In this document: positions 21,863-30,790 of the stretch, piece after piece
How the letters are laid out: every line of letters begins with the position of its first letter
Position numbering within the stretch: position 1 is the first letter of the stretch
DNA from: Hanleya hanleyi
Taxonomy: Eukaryota > Mollusca > Polyplacophora > Lepidopleurida > Hanleyidae
DNA: 64,000 bases
Assembly: GCA_036873755.1 (NCBI GenBank)
Contig: JAVTVY010037334.1
Span: forward strand, 1 to 64,000
Direction of reading: 5' to 3'
The notes under the pieces: model-generated
The model's database searches: none
What the model was told of the DNA's origin: nothing
What the model saw: the letters and a program-made list of their open reading frames with translations, nothing else
Translations under genes and position numbers: made by a program

Positions 21863-22333
21863 TCACCCCACCCATTGCCCGAGTCGGGTGGTGTTACGAA
21901 GAATGGCAGGCAGCGTATGCAGCAATGCCCTACATCACGTTCGTGGAAGGCCTACCTAACCTGGCCGATTTGGAACCGGACACCTTGGTGGGTCTGGATG
22001 ATCTCATGGCGGAGACGGATGCGCGGGTCACCCAACTCTTTATTAAAGGCAGCCATCATCGACGGCTCAGCATCATCTACATTGTGCAAAATATGTTCAG
22101 TAAAAACAAAGAACATCGGAACATCAGCTTAAATGCCCACTACCTGGTGGTTTTCAAAAACCCGAGAGATGTATCCCGGCCGCACACCGTTTGCGTTGGA
22201 AGCCTTTAAAGATGCGACAACCCCTCAGCACGGGTATATGCTCTTCGACCTCAAGCAAACCACCCCCGATCACCTTCGACTACGGACCGGCATCTTTCCC
22301 GGAGAGACCCACCACGTGTACATGCAAAAATAA
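21757..22333 (+). pseudogene. FtsK/HerA-type packaging ATPase (A32-like), broken (A)
   Basis: The ATPase that would drive genome packaging. The P-loop in A reads GPTSSGKTHF, a good Walker A; Walker B is DTLVGLDDLMAE. A conserved IVQNMFSKNKEHRNISLNAH region and a C-terminal ATPDHLRLRTGIFPGE-like block match C. Lesions in A: the initiator ATG is ATC (21,757-21,759) and a ~40-base deletion near 22,170 shifts the frame after NPRD. The gene is followed by a hairpin (cacactggctccccc/ctggagtgtgtg, ~22,345-22,375) and AATAAA at 22,392-22,397. Confidence 0.88.
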
Positions 22334-22391
22334 TGTAAACACACCCACACTGGCTCCCCCAGCTGGAGTGTGTGTGTTTGATGATGGAGAT

Positions 22392-22397
22392 AATAAA
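22392..22397 (+). terminator. polyadenylation signal after the ATPase gene (A)
   Basis: AATAAA, 59 bases after the ATPase stop, just past an inverted repeat of acacacccacactgg and ccagctggagtgtgtgtg. The same arrangement follows the ATPase of C near 55,710-55,775. Confidence 0.5.
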
Positions 22398-22485
22398 AAG
22401 AATTAATACCACAGCATGGTTGACTTTGTCTGTTCTCTGAGGTAGATAAAAAGGGCAGAGTTGTGGGCTCTGGCATTAGTTGTAC

Positions 22486-22830
22486 ATGATGTCTGCGCGA
22501 GTACGGAAGCACGCCCCGACGCTCCGTGTATTGAAGACGGCCCCACCCGAGTTGGTCCGAACCATTGTACGCGGTGCGGACCCTGACCGTGTACGCTGTC
22601 TGTGCGAGATCGGGTACAACCTGTTAAAAGGCAACGTACCACTGACTCCGGCTCAGAAGACCAAGTTGGCCAAGCATAAGACAGGTCTCCGAACCCTAGT
22701 CCAGAACCGAGTCTCTCAAACACAAAAGAAAAAGGTGTTACAGAAAGGCGGCTTTCTCGGGGCCATCTTAGCACCGTTGGCCGCTTCCGTGTTGGGTCCA
22801 GTATTGGGTGGACTCTTCGGCCGACAATGA
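22486..22830 (+). CDS. small basic core protein with C-terminal GG-hydrophobic tail (A)
   Basis: 114 residues from ATG 22,486 (or 112 from 22,489); an upstream TTG is not a likely start. It has a basic helical body with PPELVRTIVRGADPDRVRCL, CEIGYNLLKGNVPLTPAQKT, a KHKTGLRTLV helix and a KKKVLQKGG motif. A glycine/alanine/leucine-rich C-terminus follows (GGFLGAILAPLAASVLG). Proteins with this 'GNV-LT-AQK..KKK-L-QKGGF' pattern are common beside Polinton capsid genes in animals; the double glycine may be a site for the element protease. A DNA-condensing or membrane-active virion role, like adenovirus pX or pVII, is inference. The stop overlaps the next start (ATGA, 22,827-22,830). Intact in A and C. 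Confidence 0.8.
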   Translation: MMSARVRKHAPTLRVLKTAPPELVRTIVRGADPDRVRCLCEIGYNLLKGNVPLTPAQKTKLAKHKTGLRTLVQNRVSQTQKKKVLQKGGFLGAILAPLAASVLGPVLGGLFGRQ

Positions 22831-23660
22831 ACCACACGGAAAAAAAGGTCCTCGTCGAACCACGGTTCCTTCAAAACCTCCAATCACCCTACCCTGTCCC
22901 ACCTACGGTGAAGACCATAAACACCCTCGATGAAGAGATGCAACAGATCTTACAAAGACCGGGGTTAAGCGACAGTGAGAAAGTACAACGGTACAATGAG
23001 ACGCTTCAACGGTACATGACGTTCATGGTCCAATATAAAACCCTCTCTACCCCACCACCACCACCACCACCACGCGACACACCGCCGACCTCAGCACCGC
23101 GCCAACAGCCGCCATTACCAGGGGTACCACCCACAGCCCCACAGTGGGTGGAAGACGAAGTCCTGAAGAGTGTACCTGCATCGTTCAAGAAACAAGCTGG
23201 CCTGGAATTACAACGGATGAAACAGAATCCTAACATGACTTGGAATGATAAAGGCGAACTTCTGGTACAGAATCAGGAGGTCCCCGGGACCCACATGACG
23301 GATTTAGTGAATGACCTGATGCGTAAACGCAGGTCGCACACGGATCCTCGAGGATGGGAGGTATTCGCTCAAGACTTGAAAGACATGCATGTACCACAGG
23401 AATTGGTGGGGAATCCCCACCGCTGGGCCTTTATGCAGCGAACCCAGCAATCGCCGAGTGGCCCACTACCTTCTTGGGAATCCGAATGGGAACCGGAGTC
23501 ACCCCCCAAAACACCACCACAACGGGCACCTTCTTTTCAGGCCTTTAAAAAACCATCCTTGATGAGGACACCCCACATCTCCAGAGCAGTGACACGTAGC
23601 AAGTCACCGCGACGAACACGACGCCGGACACAACCGCCCAAGGCCTGGAACACCTATTAA
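22827..23660 (+). CDS. conserved Polinton structural protein, 277 aa (A)
   Basis: The N-terminal half has INTLDEEMQQILQRPGLSDS and EKVQRYNETLQRYMTF, a helical signature often found in animal Polintons. A proline-rich linker (~75-110) follows. The second domain (~112-205) has VLKSVPASFKKQAGLELQRM, MTWNDKGELL, THMTDLVNDLMRK and GWEVFAQDL. The tail is basic and Pro/Ser/Arg-rich (SKSPRRTRRRTQPPK), as expected of a nucleic-acid-binding virion component. It is uninterrupted in A, frameshifted in C (54,449-55,283) and only its last 75 residues remain in B. The start overlaps the stop of the core protein, so the two may share a transcript. Biochemical role unknown. Confidence 0.8.
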   Translation: MNHTEKKVLVEPRFLQNLQSPYPVPPTVKTINTLDEEMQQILQRPGLSDSEKVQRYNETLQRYMTFMVQYKTLSTPPPPPPPRDTPPTSAPRQQPPLPGVPPTAPQWVEDEVLKSVPASFKKQAGLELQRMKQNPNMTWNDKGELLVQNQEVPGTHMTDLVNDLMRKRRSHTDPRGWEVFAQDLKDMHVPQELVGNPHRWAFMQRTQQSPSGPLPSWESEWEPESPPKTPPQRAPSFQAFKKPSLMRTPHISRAVTRSKSPRRTRRRTQPPKAWNTY

Positions 23661-23662
23661 AA
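23655..23662 (+). promoter_or_regulatory. TATA-like box before the penton-like gene, overlapping the upstream stop (A)
   Basis: TATTAAAA includes the TAA (23,658-23,660) ending the 277-aa gene; the next ATG is 32 bases on, after an AGC repeat. Conserved in B and C. Confidence 0.45.
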
Positions 23663-23693
23663 CCAACAGCAGCAGCAGGACAGCTCAGTCGCC

Positions 23694-24482
23694 ATGTTTT
23701 ACCTCACCCTACCCAGTAACAGTTCGCTGGATGTGTTTCCTGACAACACCTTGGCCAAGTACGTGACCCAGTTACCGCAACCGTTGCATTTACCTGGGCG
23801 CTGGGAATGTGGCCTCGTGGATATCCAATACCCTTACTCGTGGTACAACGTGCGAGCCAATGAAGTGTGGTACGAGGTGACCTACGAAGGAAAAGACACC
23901 CGACTCACCCTCCCCGAAGGCCAATACGATACTCCCAAGGAGTTCATGGGTGGGCTGTCAAGACTGTTGCATTATAAGGCTCTACGGGAGGTCATGAATG
24001 TTTCAAAACTCATCAAAACCTAACCCTTCAAGAATCACGTGGACTTCGATTACAACGCACACAACGACAAGGCACAGCTCATCGTCACCGCCAACGTGAG
24101 TGTCGTACTGAGTCCTATCCTACAGCAAATGCTGGGTTTCGATCTACAGACGTTCGCTGGTCCCACCGCCCACCAAGGCGAGATCCCGATGGATATGAAG
24201 TCGGGTATGTACGGACTCTACGTCTACTCGGACGTGGTGGACAACCACATTGTGGGCGATATCAACACACCTCTGTTACGGGTGGTGCCCATTAAAAAGA
24301 CGTATGGATATCAAGTCACCCACAGTTTCATCCATATGCTCTACCTACCCGTACGACAAACCGACATCAACACTATCACGGTGGATATAAGAGATGACAC
24401 GGGACGACCGGTGGCATTCGAACGCGGCAAAGTGGTGCTGACACTTCATTTTCGACAAGCACGTGCTCCCCACTTTGTATAA
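23694..24482 (+). pseudogene. penton-like minor capsid protein, one nonsense codon (A)
   Basis: The single-jelly-roll vertex protein of the Polinton particle. It begins MFYLTLPSNSSLDVFPDNTL, then ENPYSWYNV-type strands (IQYPYSWYNV), TLPEGQYDTPKEF, a middle VVLSPILQQMLGF segment and the C-terminal strand pair NTITVDIRDDTGRPVAFE. In A one codon is TAA (24,021-24,023) where the uninterrupted B copy has a sense codon; the frame is open on both sides. The stop at 24,480-24,482 overlaps the next start (TAATG). Family assignment rests on gene position, length (262 codons) and the recurrent 'EGQYdtPkEF' motif of Polinton minor capsid proteins. Confidence 0.85.
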
Positions 24483-25076
24483 TGAAGGTGCCTTACGAGT
24501 GCGATGCACGCAGCTATATGGACTATTATGCCCAACAGGCCGGCGGTGGCCTTCCGGTCTTTAGTGGTGCACGCATGCAACGAGGACATGGACTGGGGAA
24601 CATACTCGGGAGCATCGTCAAAACGTTCCTGCCCTTGGTGACGCTTGGGGTGAAAGCAATCGCCAAACAAGCGGTACGCAGTGGACTGCAAGTCGCCGGT
24701 GATGTCTTGGGGGGTACGGCACCCAAAGAAGCCTTGAAACGGCGGGCCAAAGAAGCAGGAGGCGTCTTAGTGGCCAAATCACAACGCACCGTAGGGAATT
24801 ACAAGCGTCTAGTCCGTCATTCATAATCCAGCCGTCGTCCATCAGAGAATATCCGCGTCCATAATCCAAAGACCTATTCCATATTCCAGATAACAGTATT
24901 AGCACCAAATTCAAGAAGACAATCATAATATACATAAACATAGGCTTGTTTCCTGCAAGAGAGAAGCGGTCAACAGTTTTCGATAAAATAAAAGACCTGC
25001 ACCACCGAGACCACGCACCAATCGACGACCGACCCAGCGACGACGCACATCGAAGACCCAGGATATCTTTACTTAA
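24482..25076 (+). pseudogene. pVI-like virion protein interrupted by a 187-bp repeat (A)
   Basis: N-terminal SYMDYYAQQAGGGLPVFSGA and MQRGHGLGNILGSIVKTFLP match a family present in most animal Polintons that resembles adenovirus pVI/pX-type proteins: a double/triple glycine near the N-terminus, an amphipathic helix, and a basic C-terminus. In B and C the protein is uninterrupted (134 aa). In A a repeat at 24,800-24,986 splits the gene after ~106 codons, flanked by AAT, so the basic tail is cut off. The remaining part (24,987-25,076) runs to the stop just before the capsid gene. Confidence 0.82.
24800..24986. mobile_element. 187-bp repeat inserted in the pVI-like gene of A
   Basis: It begins TTACAAGCGTC and ends near GTCAACAGTTTTCGATAA. 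The target AAT is present at both sides (24,797-24,799 and 24,987-24,989), and B and C supply the uninterrupted context. Nearly the same sequence is at ~48,330-48,510, and its two halves flank the satellite array at 7672-9245. It looks like an array-free version of that element. Confidence 0.8.
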
Positions 25077-25079
25077 AAC

Positions 25080-26365
25080 ATGTCCTTGATCCACGCAGAG
25101 TCCTGCCCCTCCACCAACAGTGAATTTGATTTGTGGACCGTCCCGCCCACACAGACCAGTGCCGAACAAGGATTATGGGTGGAGCATCTCCCGCTCTCCA
25201 GCATCAACGAAACAGGGCCCATCGAGTTCACCATCAGTAATGCGGATACGGCCTATGTGGATTTAGCCCATACATACTTGTATGTGAAAGCCAAGATCGT
25301 CAATGGAGATGGCTCCAGAATCGTGGACCAAGCAACGGTGGGCCCGACGAATCTGGCTGCACTCGATGTTTCAACAGGTGGATATATTTCTCAGCGACAA
25401 ACTCATCAGTGACTCGACCAACACGTACCCCTATCGAGCCTACATCGAGACGCTGTTGTCGCATGGACGAGAGGCTAAAAAATCTCAACTGACAGCCGCT
25501 TTATTCTACCAGGACACAGCCGAGCACATGGGCGTAGAGAACGACAATGTGGGATATAGCAAACGGAAGGCTTTGACCGCGAACGGCGTCTCGGTGGATC
25601 TCATGGGTCGACTGCACGCAGACATCTTCATGCAAGACCGGTACCTCTTGAACAAGATCTCCATCAAAATCCGACTGATACGGGCGCCTCCGACCTTCGC
25701 CTTGATGGCCACTAACGTAGACGGGCATGCAGCTGACTATAAGATTGTCATCCAAGACGCAGTCCTGTATGTGCGAAAAGTGAAACCGAATCCAACCGTT
25801 CAATTGGGACACCTCAAAGCCTTGGAAACAAAACCAGCCCAGTACCCTATCCGACGTGTGCAAACCAAAGTGTTCTCTGTGTCTGCTGGAAATATGAGCG
25901 CCAACAAAGAAAACCTGTTCCTGGGGAAACTACCCAAGCGATTGATCCTGGCCTGTGTGGAAAATACCAGTTTCAGCGGAGCCTACCCAGAGAACCCGTT
26001 TGACTTTAAACATTTCGGCATCAATTTTGTGGCCCTGCATGTGGATGGACAACAGGTCCCAGCCACGGCCTTAACACCGAACCTATCAGAGCCTGTTTAC
26101 AGCCACCGGTCAAATCAACCAGGACCAAGGGAATATGATCAGTCGGGAGGACTACGTGAACGGATACACGTTGTTCTGTTTCGATCTGACCCCCACCTTA
26201 GAGAACGACCATCAGCTGGCCCTCGCCAAGCAAGGCAATTTACGGTTGGAAATCCACTTTGCACGAGCCCTCCGGAGCACCGTCAATGTGATCTGCTACG
26301 CCGAGTTTGACAACATCATTCAAGTGGACAAGGCGCGCAACGTCCTGTGTGACTTCTCCACCTAA
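25080..26365 (+). pseudogene. hexon-like double-jelly-roll major capsid protein, frameshifted (A)
   Basis: The main shell protein of the Polinton virion, ~430 codons. The N-terminus has TSAEQGLWVEHLPL and INETGPIEFTISNADTAYVD; the middle has VDIFLSDKLISDSTNTYPYR, RYLLNKISIKIRLI and VLYVRKVKPNP; then AYPENPFDFKHFGINFV and the last strands VNVICYAEFDNIIQVDKARN. The 'NP(Y/F)xFxHxxxN' and 'GYTLFCFDLTP' blocks are typical of Polinton and adintovirus capsid genes. A has at least two frameshifts: a 2-base loss near 25,355 and a ~26-base deletion near 26,083. The stop (26,363-26,365) is one base before the protease start. Confidence 0.9.
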
Positions 26366-26366
26366 C

Positions 26367-26840
26367 ATGGATACAGACCAGATAACCACCGTGCTGGTGA
26401 ATGACCCAGAGACACGTATGGTGTTTCAAGGGGTGTTCGCCCGAGATGTGTTTCCATTAGACCGTATGTATCCTGCTGCTTACGTTCTCAACACGGACCC
26501 GATGGATCGGCCCGGTGAACATTGGGTGGGCGTGTACTTGACAGAACAGCAGGCCGAATACTTTGACCCGTACGGCCTGCCACCCCTCCATCCCGATTTA
26601 ACAGACTTCATGGATCAAGGCACAGAGACGTGGTGTTGGAACAGTCAAACGTTGCAAAGCCTGACCAGCAGCGTGTGCGGACAATATTGCTTGTTTTATC
26701 TGTACCATCGATGCCGGGGAAGAACCTTATCTACCATCGTACAGATGTTTGACGAGTACCCCAAGCCCGAGGACCGCGATGTACTCGTATATGACTGGGC
26801 CGCCCATCATTTCAATGTACAAGCCCCGTTCTGGGCTTAA
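26367..26840 (+). CDS. adenain-like cysteine protease, intact (A)
   Basis: 157 residues; ATG at 26,367 directly follows the capsid stop, so the two genes are probably co-transcribed. It should mature virion precursor proteins. The triad can be read as His52 (GEHWVGV), Asp67 (YFDPYG) and Cys104 (SSVCGQYC), with Gln97 seven residues before the cysteine; adenovirus protease has the same Gln-Cys spacing (Q115/C122). Length is shorter than adenain (~204) but normal for Polintons. It ends NVQAPFWA; the DNA for these last codons has been amplified into a downstream minisatellite. C has a frameshifted copy and B a copy fused to the capsid protein. Confidence 0.9.
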   Translation: MDTDQITTVLVNDPETRMVFQGVFARDVFPLDRMYPAAYVLNTDPMDRPGEHWVGVYLTEQQAEYFDPYGLPPLHPDLTDFMDQGTETWCWNSQTLQSLTSSVCGQYCLFYLYHRCRGRTLSTIVQMFDEYPKPEDRDVLVYDWAAHHFNVQAPFWA

Positions 26841-26955
26841 GTTCTTTCAATGTACAAGCCCCCCTGTTCTGGGCTTAAGTTCTTTCAATGTTCAAGCCCC
26901 CTGTTCTGGGCTTAAGTTCTATCGATTTCATGTACAAGCCCTCTGTTCTGGGCTT
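26811..26955 (+). repeat. four-unit minisatellite seeded by the protease stop region (A)
   Basis: Units of 34-40 bases, each 'ttcaatgtacaagcccc..' then 'gttctgggcttaa'. The first is the protease's own last nine codons plus stop; the following three lie after the stop. AAGCCC..GGGCTT makes each unit a small hairpin. Copy number differs: four in A, seven in B (39,275-39,517), four in C (51,356-51,492). Confidence 0.85.
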
Positions 26956-26992
26956 TAGCTTTCACGTGGTTATTCTCACGTTGTTGTTGTTG

Positions 26993-26998
26993 AATAAA
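26993..26998 (+). terminator. polyadenylation signal after the protease gene (A)
   Basis: AATAAA preceded by a (gtt)n run. The equivalent TTTATT is at 39,231-39,236 in B and 51,313-51,318 in C, so this is the conserved 3' end of the capsid-protease transcript. Confidence 0.6.
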
Positions 26999-27239
26999 AA
27001 GGCAAAATGAGATTTCACCCAAAAAACCCTGTCTTGTGTGTTTTCTATATGAGCATAATGCATGAAAGCTATAACAAACATGTGGGGATTCGGTGAAACT
27101 GGCTTCGAACACCGTGGAGAAAGTAGCCCATCAATGGCCTAGGATAATCCGAAGGCGTGCGGCCGGATAAGGCGCGCGAACGCGCTGCGGCCGGAGTAAC
27201 CCGCGCGCGCGCGCTGCGGCCGGATAACCCACGCGCGCG

Positions 27240-29273
27240 CGCTGCGGCCGGGGCGGGGCGGGGCGGGGCCGGGCCGGGGAAAACCCGGATGTTGAACATC
27301 CGGACCCTACGTCTAAGGGGAAAATTGGAACTCTTCTGTGTTCGAATGTAGTTTTAGTGAAACCCGGAAATGACGTCTGTGCGCAGAACCCACACCACCA
27401 CCCAACCACAACCATGGACCCATAGTGGTGGGTCAAACACACTCCCACGCATCCCCCAACATGCCTGCTTTCTATACTACGACCAGACTGCGCATGCGCA
27501 GACTCTTGAACATGGACGAATCATGACTCCAGTCGGATGCTGCTTCACGAGAGCTTCAACATAAGACCTCATACGACTCATCGTGACCCATGTCGGCGCC
27601 AAAATGTCTATTTCCATACACTTTCTCTACTGCGCATGCGCAGAATGACGTCAGTTCCACGTCACACCCACCCCGTCGGATACTCCCTCACGTATGCTTT
27701 ACATTGATACCTCACTCGACCCCATCAGACCATTAGGGGCCTACCTAAACCCCAACACGTCTATTTCTATACTACGGCCAGACTGCGCATGCGCAGACTA
27801 TTGACAACGAACGACACACTAGCCCAGGCGGATGCTCCCTCACGACAGCTTCAAAATAAGACCTCATACGACACCATAGGATCATTAGGGGCTCACCTAA
27901 ACCCTAAGACGTCTATTTCCACACCCTTTTCCCAGAATCCCTGTCTGCGCATGCGCAGAATGTTGACAACGGCCGAGACACTAGTCCAATCGGATGCCCC
28001 CTCACATATGCTTCACATTGATACCTCACTCAACTCCATCGGCTCATTAGGGGCTCACCTAGATCCCAAAACGTCTATTTCTATACCCTTTTCCCACAAT
28101 TCCCTGTCTGCGCATGCGCAGAATGTGGACAACGACCGAGACACTAGTCCAGGCGGATGCCCCCTCACATAGGCTTCACATTGATACCTCATACAACTCC
28201 ATCGGCCCATTAGGGACCCCCCTCGATCCCAAAACGTCTATTTTCATACCCTTTGTCTACTGCGCATGCGCAGAATGACGATATTCCAACCCCACACGCA
28301 CCCCGTCGGATGCTCCTTCACATATGCTTCACATTGATACCTCACTCGACTCCATCGGACCACTAGTGACTCACCTAGACCCCAAAACGTCTATTTCCAT
28401 ACCCTTGGTCTACCGCGCATGCGCAGAATGACGATATTTCAACTCCACACCCATCCCATCAGATGCCCCTTCACGAATGCTTCACATTGATACCTCATAC
28501 GACCCAATCGGTACACTAGGGACCCCTCTCGCCCTCTTCGGGATCTCCGTGACATCTTCGGGCACCTCCGTGTCTCTTCGGTGATCTCCGTGACATCTTC
28601 GCAACATTGTAGCGAACGTGCAACAATGTTGCAATTCGGGAAGCCAGGTGTTCGGCACCTGACAACCCCCAGCCCAAGCAGACGACAGCGAAATTCTGGC
28701 GGGAAAACCCCACAGACAGCTCAGTACATGTCCTATCATGTTCAAAAATGACCATCCCCATACCCCATACAGGCCTGTATATTGTATAAAATGTGACATC
28801 TTCGGTGACCTCCGTGTGTCTTCGGGCACCTCCGTGGCATCTTGGGGCACCTCCGTGTGTCTTCGGCCACCTCCGTGTCTTTTCGTGGAAGTGAACGACA
28901 TTGTGAGAAAACCCCCACTTGTATACGGACCTGACCGAAGAGACTCGGATATCACCCAGAAGAAACACGGTGACCTCACCGAGGAGACACGGACCTGACC
29001 GAAGAAACACGGAGATCACCCAAGAGACACGAAGATGAACGACATTGTGGGAAAACCCCACAACGGACGTACCCGAAAAGACACGGAGGTGAACGACATT
29101 GTGGAAAAACCCCACAGACAGGTCAGTACATCCTATCATGTGCACAGGTCACGCTCCATTCACCCAGATCGGAAGTGACGTCATACCTACAAGAGCGCCC
29201 CCTGGCGGAAAAAAGGGGGACCAAGAGTTACCTCCCTGGAAAACGTAACTCGAAATCAACTTACACTACTACT
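27240..29273 (-). repeat. right terminal inverted repeat of A (mosaic)
   Basis: Inverted match to 16,187-18,185. Reading inward from 29,273: CTTACACTACTACT terminus, ETS-CRE composite (29,170-29,183), 21-bp CGGAGGT-type repeats (28,540-28,600 and 28,800-28,900), the NRF1-palindrome array, then a GC block. That block contains alternating GC and CG runs and four GGGGC units in 27,240-27,280, which could form Z-DNA or a quadruplex. It holds short stretches (near 27,290-27,330 and 28,985-29,100) missing on the left. Confidence 0.85.
27488..28426 (-). repeat. array of seven NRF1-like palindromes (right TIR of A)
   Basis: CTGCGCATGCGCAG or a one-base variant at 27,488, 27,630, 27,783, 27,945, 28,108, 28,260 and 28,413. 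One more unit than the left array, so the two TIRs are not kept strictly equal in copy number. Confidence 0.85.
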
Positions 29274-29279
29274 ACTGTA
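29274..29279. repeat. target-site duplication of element A, right (ACTGTA)
   Basis: Identical to 16,181-16,186 and directly abuts the right terminus of A. Confidence 0.93.
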
Positions 29280-30383
29280 GTAGCCTTTTAAACTTATTAA
29301 TCTTCCCGGGGTGAATAAACAAAGTGTCAACTGGAACTGGATGGAAACGTCTGGTGAAGATATTTTCTAATTAGTGACAAAACAGTGTAGTTCTGGCGAA
29401 TCAAATTGATTCATGAGTATATCCTTCAACGATTCGTGAATCGTAACGTTAACAAATACCCGGTCTGACGTAAATAGTATATAATACACCGATCTCTTAG
29501 TATTTGCGGAGAATGCGTAAATGAGAATTGTAAATGAGGCTTCCGGTTCGAGGTCACTTCCGATCAAGTGAAAAACAGACGGATATTTCACCAAGCATGA
29601 AAAACGAACTTTACGTGAAATTTCGCAAAAGAGCCGGAATGGCGGACTTTACATCCATGCATCACCGTGTTCTTGTGAAGTAAAGTGTAGAGGTTTGGGA
29701 GATACCGGTCTTACTCTGTAGTCATCGTGCACATGCGCAATCGCTGGGTCTCCATGGACCGTGCAGGGTGTTGTCTTGAAGCTCTTGAAGCGTATACTAC
29801 GACTGGGTTGGTCTCTACCGGAAGTGACGTCAAGGTGCGCATGGGCAGTCGAGTAGTAGAGAAATCGCATGTGTGGATGCGCACTGGGGACATGCTTACA
29901 TATGCAGCCCTATACAGTAGCCCATGGGACCATCTGCACAAGTCAAGGTAATCCCCGCAGATGTTATCAATCGTAACCTCTCGATTGATACACTGGCTCG
30001 CGCGGATGATTGGCACAGGCCTTTGGAGACTTGACTATTGTATGCATTGTCTCATGATTCTTACATGGACTATAAACCGTTGGCCTGTAGTATGATACAT
30101 GATTTTGGAATGGGTATACAGTTCACGAGATGATGGCGTCATCAGTGACGTCATGAGTAGTAGAGGAAGCGCAGATTCGTTCGAATGCGCACTCGGATGG
30201 GGTGAAACGGTAACCTTTTCACATTAGCCCGATGGTGGGGTAATTAAGTGGACATAGGAGATGTATGTGGACCTTGGAGTCGCCTAGGTACGATGCTATG
30301 CGCATGCGGAGTGCAGTAGAGAAAGGTTGTATGACATACAACACGCCTCTCACCCCGAAGCCCCATTCCACTGCTCCTTAGTC
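29280..30383. other. no gene seen between element A and a decayed Polinton fragment
   Basis: Unassigned DNA. It has ETS-CRE-like 'accggaagtgacgtca' (~29,817) and 'atcagtgacgtcatgag' (~30,145) plus 'gcgcatgcgga' (~30,300), so 29,700-30,380 may be a worn end repeat of another Polinton. Confidence 0.35.
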
Positions 30384-30790
30384 ATGACGGAGACCCGTCC
30401 CTATGCGACTCGCGTTTTACAGCATGCAGCCATGGTTGATTCGCGGAATAGCGAAGATGATGAGGGTTGACGCCAGATCTTGAAAGACTTCACAGATTGA
30501 GAGAGTCGACTCCATGGGGAGGCATGCTATTACAACACATATAAGGGAAGTGGGAAGAGGTGCCGATATACTGACAGTCACATGACTTCACAATATATCA
30601 CCCAGCTGGACTATGACAACCATCCTTAGCTTAAGGCCTCCGAGCTATGGACAACGAGCGATCCCGCAGGGTCCAGCGATGGCTTTGGTATGAAATTGCT
30701 CGCCACTTGCTGACTACAGTACTGACCCTGATGCTATGGCAATGGCAGTCCTGCTCTTTTCAGAAACGGGTAACTAGGCATAATGTTTCA
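30384..30790 (+). pseudogene. decayed tail-anchored-protein gene (relic)
   Basis: ATGACGGAGACCCGTCCCTA and gcgactcgcgttttacagca match the start of the tail-anchored genes of A and C. Downstream matches (cagatcttgaaag, gactatgaca, gagctatgga) continue through frameshifts and an insertion of ~90 bases (~30,535-30,610). It is on the plus strand, unlike relic D next to it, so it may belong to a separate copy. Confidence 0.65.

Larger units (their letters stand above)
16187..29273 (+). mobile_element. Polinton/Maverick-type element A (13,087 bp), polymerase-less
   Basis: Ends are inverted repeats beginning AGTAGTAGTGTAAGTTGA, flanked by the 6-bp duplication ACTGTA. The genes run on the plus strand from 18,771 to 26,840: tail-anchored protein, two PC4-like proteins, integrase, membrane protein, ATPase, core protein, 277-aa protein, penton-like capsid protein, pVI-like protein, major capsid protein and protease. 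This is the integrase plus morphogenesis set of Polintons. The protein-primed polymerase B is absent; the largest non-coding gap between the TIRs is under 600 bp. Several genes are intact (tail-anchored, both PC4-like, core, 277-aa, protease). The others carry one to three lesions, so A is a recently dead or partly active copy. Confidence 0.93.

Noticed and set aside
27130..27300. CpG-island promoter of a host gene
   Set aside because: The GC-rich block belongs to the TIR of element A and recurs in B and C; no host exon is near.
28482..29145. Frames of 165 and 209 codons in the right TIR of A
   Set aside because: Same repeat artefact as the left TIR, in the inverted copy.
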